Shown here piece by piece: positions 35,927 to 44,826 of a stretch of 64,000 nt of DNA; position 1 is the first letter of the stretch, and each line of letters opens with the position of its first letter. The position numbers and the translations under genes are program-made. The stretch spans positions 1 to 64,000 of the forward strand of contig NZ_JACEZU010000015.1 of the NCBI RefSeq assembly GCF_014042355.1, written 5' to 3'. This DNA comes from Rugamonas apoptosis (lineage in GTDB: Bacteria; Pseudomonadota; Gammaproteobacteria; Burkholderiales; Burkholderiaceae_D). The notes under the pieces were generated by a model. That model saw only the letters and a program-made list of their open reading frames with translations, made no database searches and was not told the origin of the DNA.

Positions 35927-37312
35927 ATGAACGCACATCAGGGCGCCGCGCCGGCGCTGAAGCAAACGCTGGGCACTTTTCAGCTATGGGGCATCGCGGT
36001 CGGCCTGGTCATTTCGGGCGAGTACTTCGGCTGGAGTTATGGCTGGGCTTCGGCGGGCACGCTGGGCTTTACCATCACCGCGCTGTTTATCGCGGCGATG
36101 TACGCCACCTTCATCTTCAGCTTCACCGAACTGACCACCTCCATTCCGCACGCCGGCGGTCCCTTCGCCTACAGCAAACGCGCCTTTGGCCCGTTGGGCG
36201 GCTATCTGGCGGGGGCGGCCACGCTGATCGAGTTCGTGTTCGCGCCGCCGGCCATCGCGCTGGCCATCGGCGCCTACCTGAACGTGCAGTTTCCCGCCGT
36301 CGATCCGAAGACGGCGGCGGTGGGCGCCTACCTGGTGTTCATGACGCTCAACATCGTCGGCGTGCACGTGGCGGCCAGCTTCGAGCTGCTGATGACCTTG
36401 CTGGCCATCTTTGAACTGCTGGTGTTCATGGGCGTGGTGTCGCCCGGCTTTTCGCTCAGCCACTTCGTCAAGGGCGGCTGGTCCGGACAGGACAGCTTCA
36501 GCGTCGCCTCGATCCCGGGCATGTTCGCCGCGATCCCGTTCGCCATCTGGTTCTTCCTCGCCATCGAAGGCGTGGCCATGGCGGCGGAGGAAGCCAAAGA
36601 CCCGCGCCGCTCCATCCCCATCGCCTATATCTGCGGCATCATCACCCTGGTGCTGCTGGCCATCGGCGTGATGGTGTTTGCCGGCGGCGCGGGCGACTGG
36701 ACCAAGCTGGCCAACATCAACGACCCGCTGCCGCAGGCGATGAAGATCATCGTCGGCGAGCACAGCAACTGGCTGCACATGCTGGTGTGGCTGGGCCTGT
36801 TCGGGCTGATCGCCTCCTTCCACGGCATCATCCTCGGTTATTCGCGGCAGATTTATGCGCTGGCCCGCGAAGCTTATTTGCCGCGCTACTTCGCCAAGAT
36901 CCACCCGCGCTTCCATACGCCGCACCGTGCCATCATCGCCGGCGGTGTGGTGGGCATCGCCGCCATCTACAGCGACGAGCTGATCAAGTTCGGCGGGCAG
37001 ACGCTGACGGCCAATATCGTCACCATGTCGGTGTTCGGCGCCATCACCATGTACATCCTCAGCATGCTGAGCCTGTTCAAGCTGCGCCGCACGGCGCCGG
37101 ACATGCAGCGTCCTTTCCGCGCCCCGTTCTACCCCGTGTTCCCCGCGTTCGCGCTGGTCGGCGCCGTGGTCTGCATGGCCACCATGATCTATTACAACCT
37201 GCTGGTGTTCGGCATCTTCGCCGCCTTCATGGCGGGCGGTTACGTCTTCTTCCTCTACACCAAGAGCGACCGGCAGCAGCATGCCGCCCTCACGTCCGCC
37301 GACGCCGCCTGA
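35927..37312 (+). CDS. eat: Ethanolamine permease (APC superfamily)
   Basis: 461 residues with about twelve membrane helices. The N-terminal WGIAVGLVISGEYFGWSYGW and the block IPHAGGPFAYSKRAFGPLGG are typical of the ethanolamine branch of amino acid/polyamine permeases. It brings ethanolamine across the inner membrane. It is first in a row with a porin and both ammonia-lyase subunits, which supports the substrate. It differs from EutH, which accompanies microcompartment loci. Confidence 0.88.
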   Translation: MNAHQGAAPALKQTLGTFQLWGIAVGLVISGEYFGWSYGWASAGTLGFTITALFIAAMYATFIFSFTELTTSIPHAGGPFAYSKRAFGPLGGYLAGAATLIEFVFAPPAIALAIGAYLNVQFPAVDPKTAAVGAYLVFMTLNIVGVHVAASFELLMTLLAIFELLVFMGVVSPGFSLSHFVKGGWSGQDSFSVASIPGMFAAIPFAIWFFLAIEGVAMAAEEAKDPRRSIPIAYICGIITLVLLAIGVMVFAGGAGDWTKLANINDPLPQAMKIIVGEHSNWLHMLVWLGLFGLIASFHGIILGYSRQIYALAREAYLPRYFAKIHPRFHTPHRAIIAGGVVGIAAIYSDELIKFGGQTLTANIVTMSVFGAITMYILSMLSLFKLRRTAPDMQRPFRAPFYPVFPAFALVGAVVCMATMIYYNLLVFGIFAAFMAGGYVFFLYTKSDRQQHAALTSADAA

Positions 37313-37347
37313 TGCACATACTTCACTATCACTTGCAAAGGAATACC

Positions 37348-38190
37348 ATGACCCCATCGGCTTCGCTGTTTTCTCCACGCCGCCGCGCCTGCCTGGGCGC
37401 CGCCGCCATCGTGCTGGGCGCCGTTACCACGGTGCATGCGGCCGAAGCGCCCGCCGCCGCGCCGACGCCGGACTGGACCAACACCGGCAATGTCACGCTG
37501 GTGTCCGATTACCTGTTCCGCGGCGTCTCGCAAACGCAGGGCCATCCCACCGTGCAGGCCAATCTGGACTTCACTCACGCCAGCGGCCTATACCTGGGCC
37601 TGTTCGGATCCGGCGTATCGCACGCGGCCTACAACAACGGCAGCGGTTCCGAGATCGACCTGTACGGCGGCTACCGCTACCCGCTCAACGCGGACAGCAA
37701 CATCGATGCCGGCCTGGTCACCTACTGGTATCCGGCCGCCCACTACCAGACGGCCGGCGGCGACATCCGCTACCACACCCAGGACGCCAAGCTGGGCCTG
37801 AACGTGGGCAGCTTTAACGTCTACGGCTGGCTGACGCTGAGCAAGCACTGGTTCGGCTTCGCCGTCGATCCATACAGCGGCAAGAACGTGGATACGCGCG
37901 GCACGCTGTACGGTGAAGTGAACTGGAATCCGGAGCTGGCGCCGGGGCTGGCATTCAACCTGCATGTGGGTAAGCAGCACGTGCGCAACATGAGCGCTTT
38001 CGATTTTGTCGATGTCAAGGCAGGCGTCACCAAGACGGTGGACAATTGGGCGTTCTCGGCGGCGGCCGTCTATAACAACGGCGACGCCAGCCGCAACGGC
38101 ACGCCGCTGTGGACCTTCTTCGATGCCGACGGCAGCGGCAAGAACGTGGTGCGCAAGCGCCTGCTGCTGACGGCGGCGCGCAATTTTTAG
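37348..38190 (+). CDS. TorF-family putative porin
   Basis: 280 residues from the ATG at 37348 (AAAGGA upstream). A signal peptide ends near TVHAAEAP. The start of the mature chain, GNVTLVSDYLFRGVSQTQGH, is the signature of the TorF/Gcw_chp family. Repeated aromatic-rich strands and a terminal Phe fit an outer-membrane barrel. It lies between the permease and eutB, so it may pass ethanolamine or a precursor across the outer membrane. That role is inference from position only. Confidence 0.8.
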   Translation: MTPSASLFSPRRRACLGAAAIVLGAVTTVHAAEAPAAAPTPDWTNTGNVTLVSDYLFRGVSQTQGHPTVQANLDFTHASGLYLGLFGSGVSHAAYNNGSGSEIDLYGGYRYPLNADSNIDAGLVTYWYPAAHYQTAGGDIRYHTQDAKLGLNVGSFNVYGWLTLSKHWFGFAVDPYSGKNVDTRGTLYGEVNWNPELAPGLAFNLHVGKQHVRNMSAFDFVDVKAGVTKTVDNWAFSAAAVYNNGDASRNGTPLWTFFDADGSGKNVVRKRLLLTAARNF

Positions 38191-38203
38191 GGGATGACTG
38201 GCA

Positions 38204-38239
38204 GGCGCGGGCCCGGCAAGCCGTTGCGGGGCCCGCGCC
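38204..38239. other. Intercistronic hairpin between porin and eutB
   Basis: GGCGCGGGCCC pairs perfectly with GGGCCCGCGCC, and the loop can add GCAA-TTGC. There is no T-tract. It lies in the 88-base gap and could protect the upstream message or lower eutBC expression relative to transport genes. Confidence 0.75.
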
Positions 38240-38278
38240 AGCCGGACGCCAGACAGCATCAGCAGCGCAGGAGACAGC

Positions 38279-39670
38279 ATGAGCAGCTATACACACGTGG
38301 TGGGCCATCGGACCTACCAATTCCGCGACTTGAAGGACTTGATGGCCAAGGCCACGCCGGCCCGCTCGGGCGACTATCTGGCCGGCCTGGCCGCCGCCAG
38401 CGCCGAGGAAAGGGTGGCGGCGCAGATGGCGCTGGCGGCCCTGCCGCTGGCCACCTTCCTCAACCAGGCGCTGGTGCCGTACGAGCAGGACGAGGTGACG
38501 CGGCTGATCATCGACAGCCACGCCGCCGCCGCCTTCGCCCCCATCGCCCACCTGACCGTGGGCGACTTTCGCAACTGGCTGCTCAGCGACGCGGCCGACA
38601 CGGCGCTGCTGGCCCGCACGGCGCCCGGCATCACGCCGGAAATGGCGGCGGCCGTGTGCAAGCTGATGCGCATCCAGGACTTGATCCTGGTGGCGAAAAA
38701 ATGCAGCGTGGTCACGCGCTTTCGCAATACCATCGGCCTGCCAGGATGCATGTCGACGCGGCTGCAGCCCAACCACCCGACCGACGACGCCAGCGGTATC
38801 GCCGCCAGCCTGCTCGATGGCCTGCTGTACGGCAGCGGCGATGCCGTCATCGGCATCAATCCGGCCACCGACAACGTGCCGCAGGTGATCAAGATCGTCA
38901 CCATGCTGGACGAGATCATCGCCCGCTACGGCATTCCCACCCAGTCCTGCGTGCTGACCCACGTCACCAACACCATCGCCGCCATCGAACGGGGCGCGCC
39001 GGTGGACCTGGTGTTCCAGTCCATCGCCGGCACCGAGCAGGCCAACGCCGGCTTCGGCATCAACCTTGCCTTGCTGGCGGAGGCGCAGCAAGCGGCGCTG
39101 TCGTTAGGGCGCGGCACTGTGGGCAACAATGTGATGTATTTCGAAACCGGGCAGGGCAGCGCGCTGTCGGCCAACGCCCACCACGGCGTCGACCAGCAGA
39201 CGTGCGAGGCGCGCGCCTACGCCGTGGCGCGGCGCTTCCAGCCGCTGCTGGTCAATTCGGTGGTCGGCTTCATCGGCCCGGAATACCTGTACGACGGCCG
39301 GCAGATCATCCGCGCCGGCCTGGAAGACCATTTCTGCGCCAAGCTGCTGGGCCTGCCCATGGGCTGCGACGTCTGCTACACCAACCACGCCGAGGCCGAC
39401 CAGGACGACATGGACGTGCTGCTGACCCTGCTGGGCACGGCCGGCTGCACCTTCGTCATGGGCATCCCCGGCTCGGACGACATCATGCTCAATTACCAGA
39501 CCACCTCCTTCCACGATGCGCTCTATGCGCGCCGCGTACTGGGCCTGCAGCCGGCGCCGGAGTTCGCGTCCTGGCTCAAAGAGATGGAGATCTTCACCCG
39601 TGACGATTACGTCACCCTGGGCAGCACGCTGCCGCCGGCGTTCCAGCCGGCGCTGCTGCGCCTGCAATGA
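38279..39670 (+). CDS. eutB: Ethanolamine ammonia-lyase, large subunit
   Basis: 463 residues (E. coli EutB 453). The barrel blocks VTRFRNTIGLPGCMSTRLQP, YGIPTQSCVLTHVTNT and the EADQDDMDVLLTLLGTAGC stretch are those of EutB. With EutC and adenosylcobalamin it converts ethanolamine to acetaldehyde and ammonia. GGAGACAGC precedes the ATG. No microcompartment shell genes and no EutA reactivase lie nearby, so the acetaldehyde must be handled by enzymes encoded elsewhere. Confidence 0.95.
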   Translation: MSSYTHVVGHRTYQFRDLKDLMAKATPARSGDYLAGLAAASAEERVAAQMALAALPLATFLNQALVPYEQDEVTRLIIDSHAAAAFAPIAHLTVGDFRNWLLSDAADTALLARTAPGITPEMAAAVCKLMRIQDLILVAKKCSVVTRFRNTIGLPGCMSTRLQPNHPTDDASGIAASLLDGLLYGSGDAVIGINPATDNVPQVIKIVTMLDEIIARYGIPTQSCVLTHVTNTIAAIERGAPVDLVFQSIAGTEQANAGFGINLALLAEAQQAALSLGRGTVGNNVMYFETGQGSALSANAHHGVDQQTCEARAYAVARRFQPLLVNSVVGFIGPEYLYDGRQIIRAGLEDHFCAKLLGLPMGCDVCYTNHAEADQDDMDVLLTLLGTAGCTFVMGIPGSDDIMLNYQTTSFHDALYARRVLGLQPAPEFASWLKEMEIFTRDDYVTLGSTLPPAFQPALLRLQ

Positions 39671-40497
39671 GCGCGCGGAGCGACGGTATGAGCATCCCGG
39701 ACGACGACATCGTCACCCCCAATCCGTGGCAGGCGCTGCGCCGCTACACGGACGCGCGCGTGGCGCTGGGCCGCAGCGGCGTGAGCCAGCCGACGGCGCC
39801 GCAGCTGGCCTTCCAGCTGGCCCATGCGCAGGCGCGCGACGCCGTGCACCGCGCGCTCGACCATACGGCGCTGGCGCAGTCGCTGCACACGGCGCTGGGC
39901 TGGTCCTGTCTGCAGCTGCACAGCGCGGCCGACAACCGGCAAGTCTATCTGCAGCGGCCGGATCTGGGCCGCGGCCTGTCCGAGCCGTCGCGGCTGCTGT
40001 TGCAGGAGCGCGCCCAGGCGGGCAGCGACCTGGCCATCGTCATTGCCGACGGCCTGTCGGCCCTGGCCATCGAACAGCATGCCTTGCCCTTCCTGCAAAT
40101 CCTGGCGGCGCGCCTGGCGCCGGATGACTGGACGCTGGCGTCGCCTGCCATCGTGCGGCAGGGGCGGGTGGCAGTGGGCGACGAGGTTGCCCAGCTGCTG
40201 GGCGCACGCATGGTGGTGGTGCTGATCGGCGAGCGGCCCGGCCTCAGTTCGCCCGACAGCATGGGCCTTTACCTGAGCTGGGCGCCGCGGGTGGGGATGA
40301 GCGATGCCGGGCGCAACTGCATCTCCAATGTCCGGCCGGCCGGACAAAGCTACGATGAAGCGGCCTACCGGCTGCACTATCTGCTGACCCAGGCGCGCCA
40401 GCGCCAGTTGTCCGGCGTGGCGCTGAAGGATGAAACGGCCGGCGCCGGGCTGCCGGCCGAGGCGGCGCAGCACAACTTCCTGCTCGACCGCGATTAA
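39667..40497 (+). CDS. eutC: Ethanolamine ammonia-lyase, small subunit
   Basis: 276 residues. The ATG overlaps the eutB stop (ATGA), so the subunits are made in step; an ATG at 39688 is an alternative. The blocks VIADGLSALAIEQHALPFL and LLGARMVVVLIGERPGLSS, followed by DSMGLYL, identify EutC, which helps bind the cobalamin cofactor. It ends the ethanolamine operon. Confidence 0.94.
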   Translation: MSARSDGMSIPDDDIVTPNPWQALRRYTDARVALGRSGVSQPTAPQLAFQLAHAQARDAVHRALDHTALAQSLHTALGWSCLQLHSAADNRQVYLQRPDLGRGLSEPSRLLLQERAQAGSDLAIVIADGLSALAIEQHALPFLQILAARLAPDDWTLASPAIVRQGRVAVGDEVAQLLGARMVVVLIGERPGLSSPDSMGLYLSWAPRVGMSDAGRNCISNVRPAGQSYDEAAYRLHYLLTQARQRQLSGVALKDETAGAGLPAEAAQHNFLLDRD

Positions 40498-40617
40498 GCG
40501 ACCGTTGCAGCGTAGCTGGCATTTTTCCGCACCAAAGCAGACCTGCCGCTGCACCGGCCAAAGGCCGGCCGCGCGCAGCGCCAGGCCGGTGCCTGCCAGC
40601 GCCACCCTTGGCCCGTC

Positions 40618-41058
40618 TCAGTGGCTGGCCGTATGCGTGCCCTTGAGCGCCGTGGGGCAGGCGGTGGAGCGGATGCGGAAATAGCTGCGGCCGTCGTCGA
40701 GCGAGCGCAGCACGATTTTTTCCGGCGTCAGGCTGATGATCTTGTCCTTGAGGATGGCGCCGTCCGACAGGATGGAGGTGAGGATGCCGTCGCGGATGGT
40801 CCAGCGCACCGTGATGCGCTCGGCCAGCCTGCGGCACGCCATGTCCTTGTATTCGAAGTAGGTGTAGGTGCCGTCGGCCAGGAACGTTTCGCGCGAGGGG
40901 ATGCGCTCGTAGTCGGGGCTGTCGGGCGGGTTGATCCAGGTGCCCACCAGTTGCGCGCCCAGGGCGGCGTCGTCCGTGGCGGGGGCGGCCGCGGAACAGG
41001 CCGGCGCCAGCATCAGCGAGGCAGCCAACATCAGCGCCGCGGCAGTTTTGTCTAACAT
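40618..41058 (-). CDS. Exported protein of unknown function
   Basis: 146 residues with a signal peptide (MLDKTAAALMLAASLMLAPA, cut near CSAAA; not a canonical lipobox). The mature part reads as a small beta-sheet protein: GTWINPPDS, then TFLADGTYTYFEYKD, then DGILTSILSDGAI. This resembles the lipocalin-like or 'DUF-type' folds that start with GTW. AAGGATA precedes the ATG. It converges with eutC and has no linked partner. I do not recognise the family. Confidence 0.65.
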   Translation of the reverse strand: MLDKTAAALMLAASLMLAPACSAAAPATDDAALGAQLVGTWINPPDSPDYERIPSRETFLADGTYTYFEYKDMACRRLAERITVRWTIRDGILTSILSDGAILKDKIISLTPEKIVLRSLDDGRSYFRIRSTACPTALKGTHTASH

Positions 41059-41228
41059 ACAATATCCTTGCGCCTGCCGGGCGGGGTTGGGGGCCGGGCG
41101 GCGCAGAGCGTTGGTTGATGGAAATATCGATGGCCATCAGCATAATCGAGGTTGCACGATGATAGCCACAAATTTGTCATAATGCCGCACCGGCCTGACG
41201 GTCAAACTGTTGCGTGGATGGGAAAACG

Positions 41229-41924
41229 ATGAGCCGTACCGGCCGATTATTCTTGCTGATGGATGCCATGCGCGGCTACCGCCGGCCCGTCACGGCGGCC
41301 CGGCTGGCCGAACAACTGGGCGTGTCCGAACGCACCATTTATCGCGACATCCAGACGCTGTGCGGGCTGGGCGCGCCGCTGGAAGGCGAAGCGGGCGTGG
41401 GTTACATGCTGAAAGCCGGTTTCTTCCTGCCGCCGCTGATGTTCGGCACCGACGAGCTGGAGGCGCTGGTGCTGGGCGCGCGCTGGGTGCGGCGCCAGGG
41501 CGACGAGGCGCTGGCCAGGGCCGCCACCAGCGCGCTGGCCAAGATCGCCGCCGCCACCCCCAAGGATTTGCGCGACGACATGGCCGAAACCAGCTTGTGG
41601 GTGCCGCTGGGCGTGTGCCAGCCCGACGCCAGCGACGCCTTCGTGCGTCCCGTGCGCGAGGCGATCCGCTACCAGCACCGGCTGCGCATCCAATACCAGG
41701 ATGAGCATGGCGCCCAGTCCGAACGCCATGTGTGGCCGTTCGCGCTGGCTTTCCTCGAAGGCAAGCGCTTGCTGGCGGCCTGGTGCGAGCTGCGCCAGGC
41801 GTTCCGCCACTTCCGCATCGACCGCATCGCGGCGGCCGAATCGACGGGAGAACGCTATCCGGCCCGGCGCCACGACCTGCTCAAGACGTGGCGCGCCGAA
41901 CAGGGTTTGCGCGAGGACAGCTGA
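41229..41924 (+). CDS. WYL-domain transcriptional regulator (YafY-like)
   Basis: 231 residues from the ATG at 41229. The N-terminal helix-turn-helix is clear (VTAARLAEQLGVSERTIYRD). The C-terminal WYL-type domain appears as HVWPFALAFLEGKRLLAAWC followed by FRHFRIDRI. WYL proteins bind small ligands or nucleic acids and often repress neighbouring genes. The gene stands alone and has its own terminator. The ligand and target are unknown. A GTG at 41214 is a less likely start. Confidence 0.82.
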   Translation: MSRTGRLFLLMDAMRGYRRPVTAARLAEQLGVSERTIYRDIQTLCGLGAPLEGEAGVGYMLKAGFFLPPLMFGTDELEALVLGARWVRRQGDEALARAATSALAKIAAATPKDLRDDMAETSLWVPLGVCQPDASDAFVRPVREAIRYQHRLRIQYQDEHGAQSERHVWPFALAFLEGKRLLAAWCELRQAFRHFRIDRIAAAESTGERYPARRHDLLKTWRAEQGLREDS

Positions 41925-42025
41925 CCGTCAAATGGGGGCGCTATGTGCGCTGCCGCACGGAAAGCGGGCAGGCGGGAGCGTAAGCTGCGTTCATCTCTTT
42001 CGGGAGATCCCTAGTTTTGGACTTT

Positions 42026-42053
42026 GCCCGCCTTCCCGGCGGGCTTTTTTTTG
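42026..42053 (+). terminator. Rho-independent terminator after the WYL regulator
   Basis: GCCCGCC pairs with GGCGGGC around TTCCC and is followed by eight T. It lies 102 bases after the stop codon, so the transcript has a fairly long 3' end (41925-42025) containing GGGAGATCCC, with no recognised RNA family. Confidence 0.85.
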
Positions 42054-42154
42054 TCGCCGCATTGATTTGATGGGAAAAATAGCGCGCCATGGTCGTCGCG
42101 CAGGCATAGAATGGTCGCACATCGTCAGGCTGTGTGATCAGGAGGAACTATTTC

Positions 42155-43588
42155 GTGAACCATCATGCGCATGTGATACCAGATAACTTCCTGCGCAAGT
42201 GGCAGGATACGACTAATGCCATGGCCAACATCTTCGAGGTACCGGCCGGCCTCATCATGCGGGTGCTGCCGGAGCAGATCGAAGTGCTGGTCTCCAGCCA
42301 CACGCCGGGCAATCCCTACGAGGCGGACGAGAAAGCCCAGCTGTGCACGGGCTTGTATTGCGAAACCGTGATGGCCAGCCGCGACGTGCTCAGCGTACCC
42401 AACGCGCTGGACGATGCGCGGTGGAAGCACAATCCCGACGTGGCCTTGAACATGATTTCCTACCTGGGCGTGCCGCTGTTGTGGACGGAGGATGAAGTGT
42501 TCGGCACCATCTGCGTGCTCGACAGCAAAACCCGCCACTATCGCACCCGCTATGTGGACATGCTGTGGGAACTCAAGAAAAGCATCGAAGCCGATTTCAA
42601 GGTGATCCAGCAGCAGGCGCGCCTGATCGCCAGCAACATCGAATTGTGCGACGCCATCGAGCGGCAGCGCACGGACGCCCAGGCGCTGCAACGCAGCAAC
42701 GGTGAACTGCAATCGGCCCTGCAAACGCTGCAAGCCATGCAGGCCGACTTGCTGCGCTCGGAAAAAATGGCGGCGCTCGGTTCGCTGGTGGTGGGCGTGG
42801 CCCACGAACTCAATACGCCGCTCGGCAATTGCCTGATGGCGGCCAGTACCCTGCAGGGCCAGGGCGCGCAATTCGCGCAGGAGCTGGAGCGGGGCCTGAC
42901 CCGCAGCCGCGCCGCCTCGTTCGTCCAGACCGTCAGCCAGGGGGCCGACATCCTGATGCGCAGCCTGGGCCATGCGGCCGAACTGGTGGGACGTTTCAAG
43001 CAATTGGCCGTGGACCAGTCCGGCCTGGAGCGGTGCCGGTTCCGGCTGGCCGATGCCATGCTGGATTTGCGCACGTCGTTGCGCGCGGCGCTGGGGCAGG
43101 CGAACCTGGTGTCCGCCATCGCGCCGGACTTGATGCTTGACAGCTACCCCAATCAGTTGCTGCAAGTGCTGGCCAGCCTGGTCAACAATGCCGTGCTGCA
43201 CGGTTTCGCCGGCCGGCCACCGGGGACGGTGACGGTGGCCGCTGAAGTCTTGCCTGAGGGGCACTTGCGGCTGACGGTGCGCGATGACGGCGTCGGCATC
43301 GCCCCCGAGCACCTGGGACGGGTGTTCGATCCCTTCTTCACGACCCGGCTCGGCCATGGCGGCAGCGGCCTGGGCTTGCACATCGCGTACAACCTGGTCA
43401 CGACGGTATTGGGCGGGACGATAGCGGCCAGCAGCGAACCGGGCCAGGGCGCCTGCTTCACGCTGCTGCTGCCACTGGTGGCGCCGCAGGCGGCGGCGCC
43501 AGCGGTTTCTCCAGCCGGTGCGCCAGCCGGCGCGCCAGCCGTGGCGCCAGCCGCGCCGCTGGGCGGCGCCGGCGGCGTGCTGCATTGA
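42155..43588 (+). CDS. GAF-domain sensor histidine kinase, no linked response regulator
   Basis: 477 residues. The GTG at 42155 is chosen because AGGAGG lies nine bases before it. Residues about 15-150 form a GAF-type sensor (AQLCTGLYCETVMASRDVLS, YLGVPLLWTEDEVFGTICVL). A coiled coil follows, then the H-box VVGVAHELNTPLGNCLMAAS (His near 216). The ATPase domain has NNAVLHGF, DDGVGIAPE and GGSGLGLHIA. There is no signal peptide or membrane helix, so it senses a cytoplasmic signal. The last 30 residues are Ala/Pro/Gly repeats. Its kinase core closely resembles that of the kinase at 47356-49959. Confidence 0.85.
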   Translation: MNHHAHVIPDNFLRKWQDTTNAMANIFEVPAGLIMRVLPEQIEVLVSSHTPGNPYEADEKAQLCTGLYCETVMASRDVLSVPNALDDARWKHNPDVALNMISYLGVPLLWTEDEVFGTICVLDSKTRHYRTRYVDMLWELKKSIEADFKVIQQQARLIASNIELCDAIERQRTDAQALQRSNGELQSALQTLQAMQADLLRSEKMAALGSLVVGVAHELNTPLGNCLMAASTLQGQGAQFAQELERGLTRSRAASFVQTVSQGADILMRSLGHAAELVGRFKQLAVDQSGLERCRFRLADAMLDLRTSLRAALGQANLVSAIAPDLMLDSYPNQLLQVLASLVNNAVLHGFAGRPPGTVTVAAEVLPEGHLRLTVRDDGVGIAPEHLGRVFDPFFTTRLGHGGSGLGLHIAYNLVTTVLGGTIAASSEPGQGACFTLLLPLVAPQAAAPAVSPAGAPAGAPAVAPAAPLGGAGGVLH

Positions 43589-43607
43589 TGACGGCCGCCG
43601 GGGGGAT

Positions 43608-44444
43608 TTACAGCATCAGTACGGAGAACAGCGCCTGCACTTCATGGGCCGATTCGGCCAGGATGTCGTGCAGCGTGCCTTCTCCCACGAGGAAGTCGAT
43701 GGTGCGGGCACCGAGCAGGGTGGTGGCGCCGGGGCGCTCCTGCAGCGGCGAGGGCACGGGCGCCAGGTCATTGGCCAGCAGCAGGGTGTCGCCCAGGGTT
43801 TCCGGTGGCAGCGCCCGCATGCCGATCCACATCGCTTCCACGGCTTGCGCCACGGGATCCGGGATCACCAGCTTCTTGAGCACGCCCCGGCCGATCTCGG
43901 CCTCGCCAAATTCGATCCAGTCGCCCGGATCGCCATCGAGGATGCCGGGCCAGGCGGCCGCCTGCGACAGCAAATAGAAACCGCCCACTTCATGCACGAT
44001 GCCGGCGAACATGGCCGTGTCGGGATCCACATGGGTCACGCGGCGCGCGATCACTTGCGCCAGCGCGGCCACATGGGCCGTGTGTTCCCACAACTGGGCC
44101 GCCATGGCCTTGACGGCCGGGTCGGTGGATTGGCCGCCCAGCTGGCGCACGATCAGGGCCGCCACCTGCGATTGCAAAGTGCGCACGCCCAGCCGCTGCA
44201 CGGCGACGCGCACACTGGAAATTTCGTTACCGGAACGGTTGTAGGCGACGGCGTTGGCGATCGCCACGGTGCGGGCCGCCAGCAAGGGGTCGGCCTGGAT
44301 CAGCTTGGCCGCTGAGTCGATATGGCAGTCGGGGTCGCCCAGCGCCTGCTGCAGGCGCAACGAGGCGTTCACATTGGTAGGGAATGTCAGTTCCCCCCGG
44401 CTCGCTTGAGCTGCGATGTGCTTGAAGGCGTCCAGTCTGTCCAT
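43608..44444 (-). CDS. HDOD-domain protein
   Basis: 278 residues made of one HDOD domain. Visible blocks are ELTFPTNVNASLRLQQAL, ADPLLAARTVAIANA, VAVQRLGVRTLQSQVAALIV and FAGIVHEVGGFYLLS. HDOD proteins are relatives of HD hydrolases that usually lack the metal ligands and act in signal transduction or stress control. It converges with the GAF kinase, 19 bases apart. A perfect TATAAT lies just before the start (separate entry), with no ribosome site visible, so the message may be leaderless. Confidence 0.82.
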   Translation of the reverse strand: MDRLDAFKHIAAQASRGELTFPTNVNASLRLQQALGDPDCHIDSAAKLIQADPLLAARTVAIANAVAYNRSGNEISSVRVAVQRLGVRTLQSQVAALIVRQLGGQSTDPAVKAMAAQLWEHTAHVAALAQVIARRVTHVDPDTAMFAGIVHEVGGFYLLSQAAAWPGILDGDPGDWIEFGEAEIGRGVLKKLVIPDPVAQAVEAMWIGMRALPPETLGDTLLLANDLAPVPSPLQERPGATTLLGARTIDFLVGEGTLHDILAESAHEVQALFSVLML

Positions 44445-44451
44445 CGAAAAA

Positions 44452-44457
44452 ATTATA
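44452..44457 (-). promoter_or_regulatory. Perfect -10 box abutting the HDOD start codon
   Basis: On the minus strand GAGTATAATTTTTTCG runs straight into the ATG at 44444. A start of transcription about seven bases after TATAAT would fall at or next to the A of the ATG. No convincing -35 box is seen. Confidence 0.5.
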
Positions 44458-44503
44458 CTCGGAATATTGCCGTGTGGAATTTTTTCTTAAAATACTTTTC
44501 TAT

Positions 44504-44536
44504 CCCTTGCGGCCCGCCGATAGCATGCCGCAAGGG
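44504..44536 (-). terminator. Hairpin after the MarR-linked small gene
   Basis: CCCTTGCGGC pairs with GCCGCAAGGG across a 13-base loop, nine bases after the stop of the small gene at 44545. The following minus-strand sequence is AT-rich but lacks a clean T-run, so termination may be partial. Confidence 0.5.
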
Positions 44537-44544
44537 GTGGCGGA

Positions 44545-44826
44545 TCAAGCCTCGCTGAAGATGGCGTCGCAGCCATCCTGGGTGGCGTCCGTGTCCTGCA
44601 ATTCGTCGACCAGGCCCAGGTCGAACAATTCCTCGATCGCGTTCATGAAGCTGTTGTGCTTGGTGGCACCGATCAGGCGATAGATTTCGCCCGCCTCGTT
44701 GCGGATGCCGATCAACAGCTTTTCCTGGCGTACCTCGTCCGGAGTGCTGACGTTGAGCAACAGGTTGCCGATGATGTGTTTATCGAATTTGGCAGGTTTC
44801 TTGCCTTCGAGCAGAGTCGTTTTCAA
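44545..44826 (-). CDS. Small protein of unknown function, coupled to the MarR gene
   Basis: 93 residues. The start is a TTG overlapping the MarR stop (TTGA), with AAGGA eight bases upstream, and no ATG is available before residue 60. The chain is soluble and acidic at the end (ELFDLGLVDELQDTDATQDG), with a basic opening (KTTLLEGKKPAKFDKHIIGN). No signal peptide, membrane helix or known motif is seen. Coupling to a MarR-type regulator suggests joint control. Function unknown. Confidence 0.7.
   Translation of the reverse strand: MKTTLLEGKKPAKFDKHIIGNLLLNVSTPDEVRQEKLLIGIRNEAGEIYRLIGATKHNSFMNAIEELFDLGLVDELQDTDATQDGCDAIFSEA

Noticed and set aside
41925..42025. The transcript end after the WYL regulator as a possible small RNA or riboswitch
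   Set aside because: It has a GGGAGATCCC palindrome and a following terminator, but no promoter or known RNA family could be supported.
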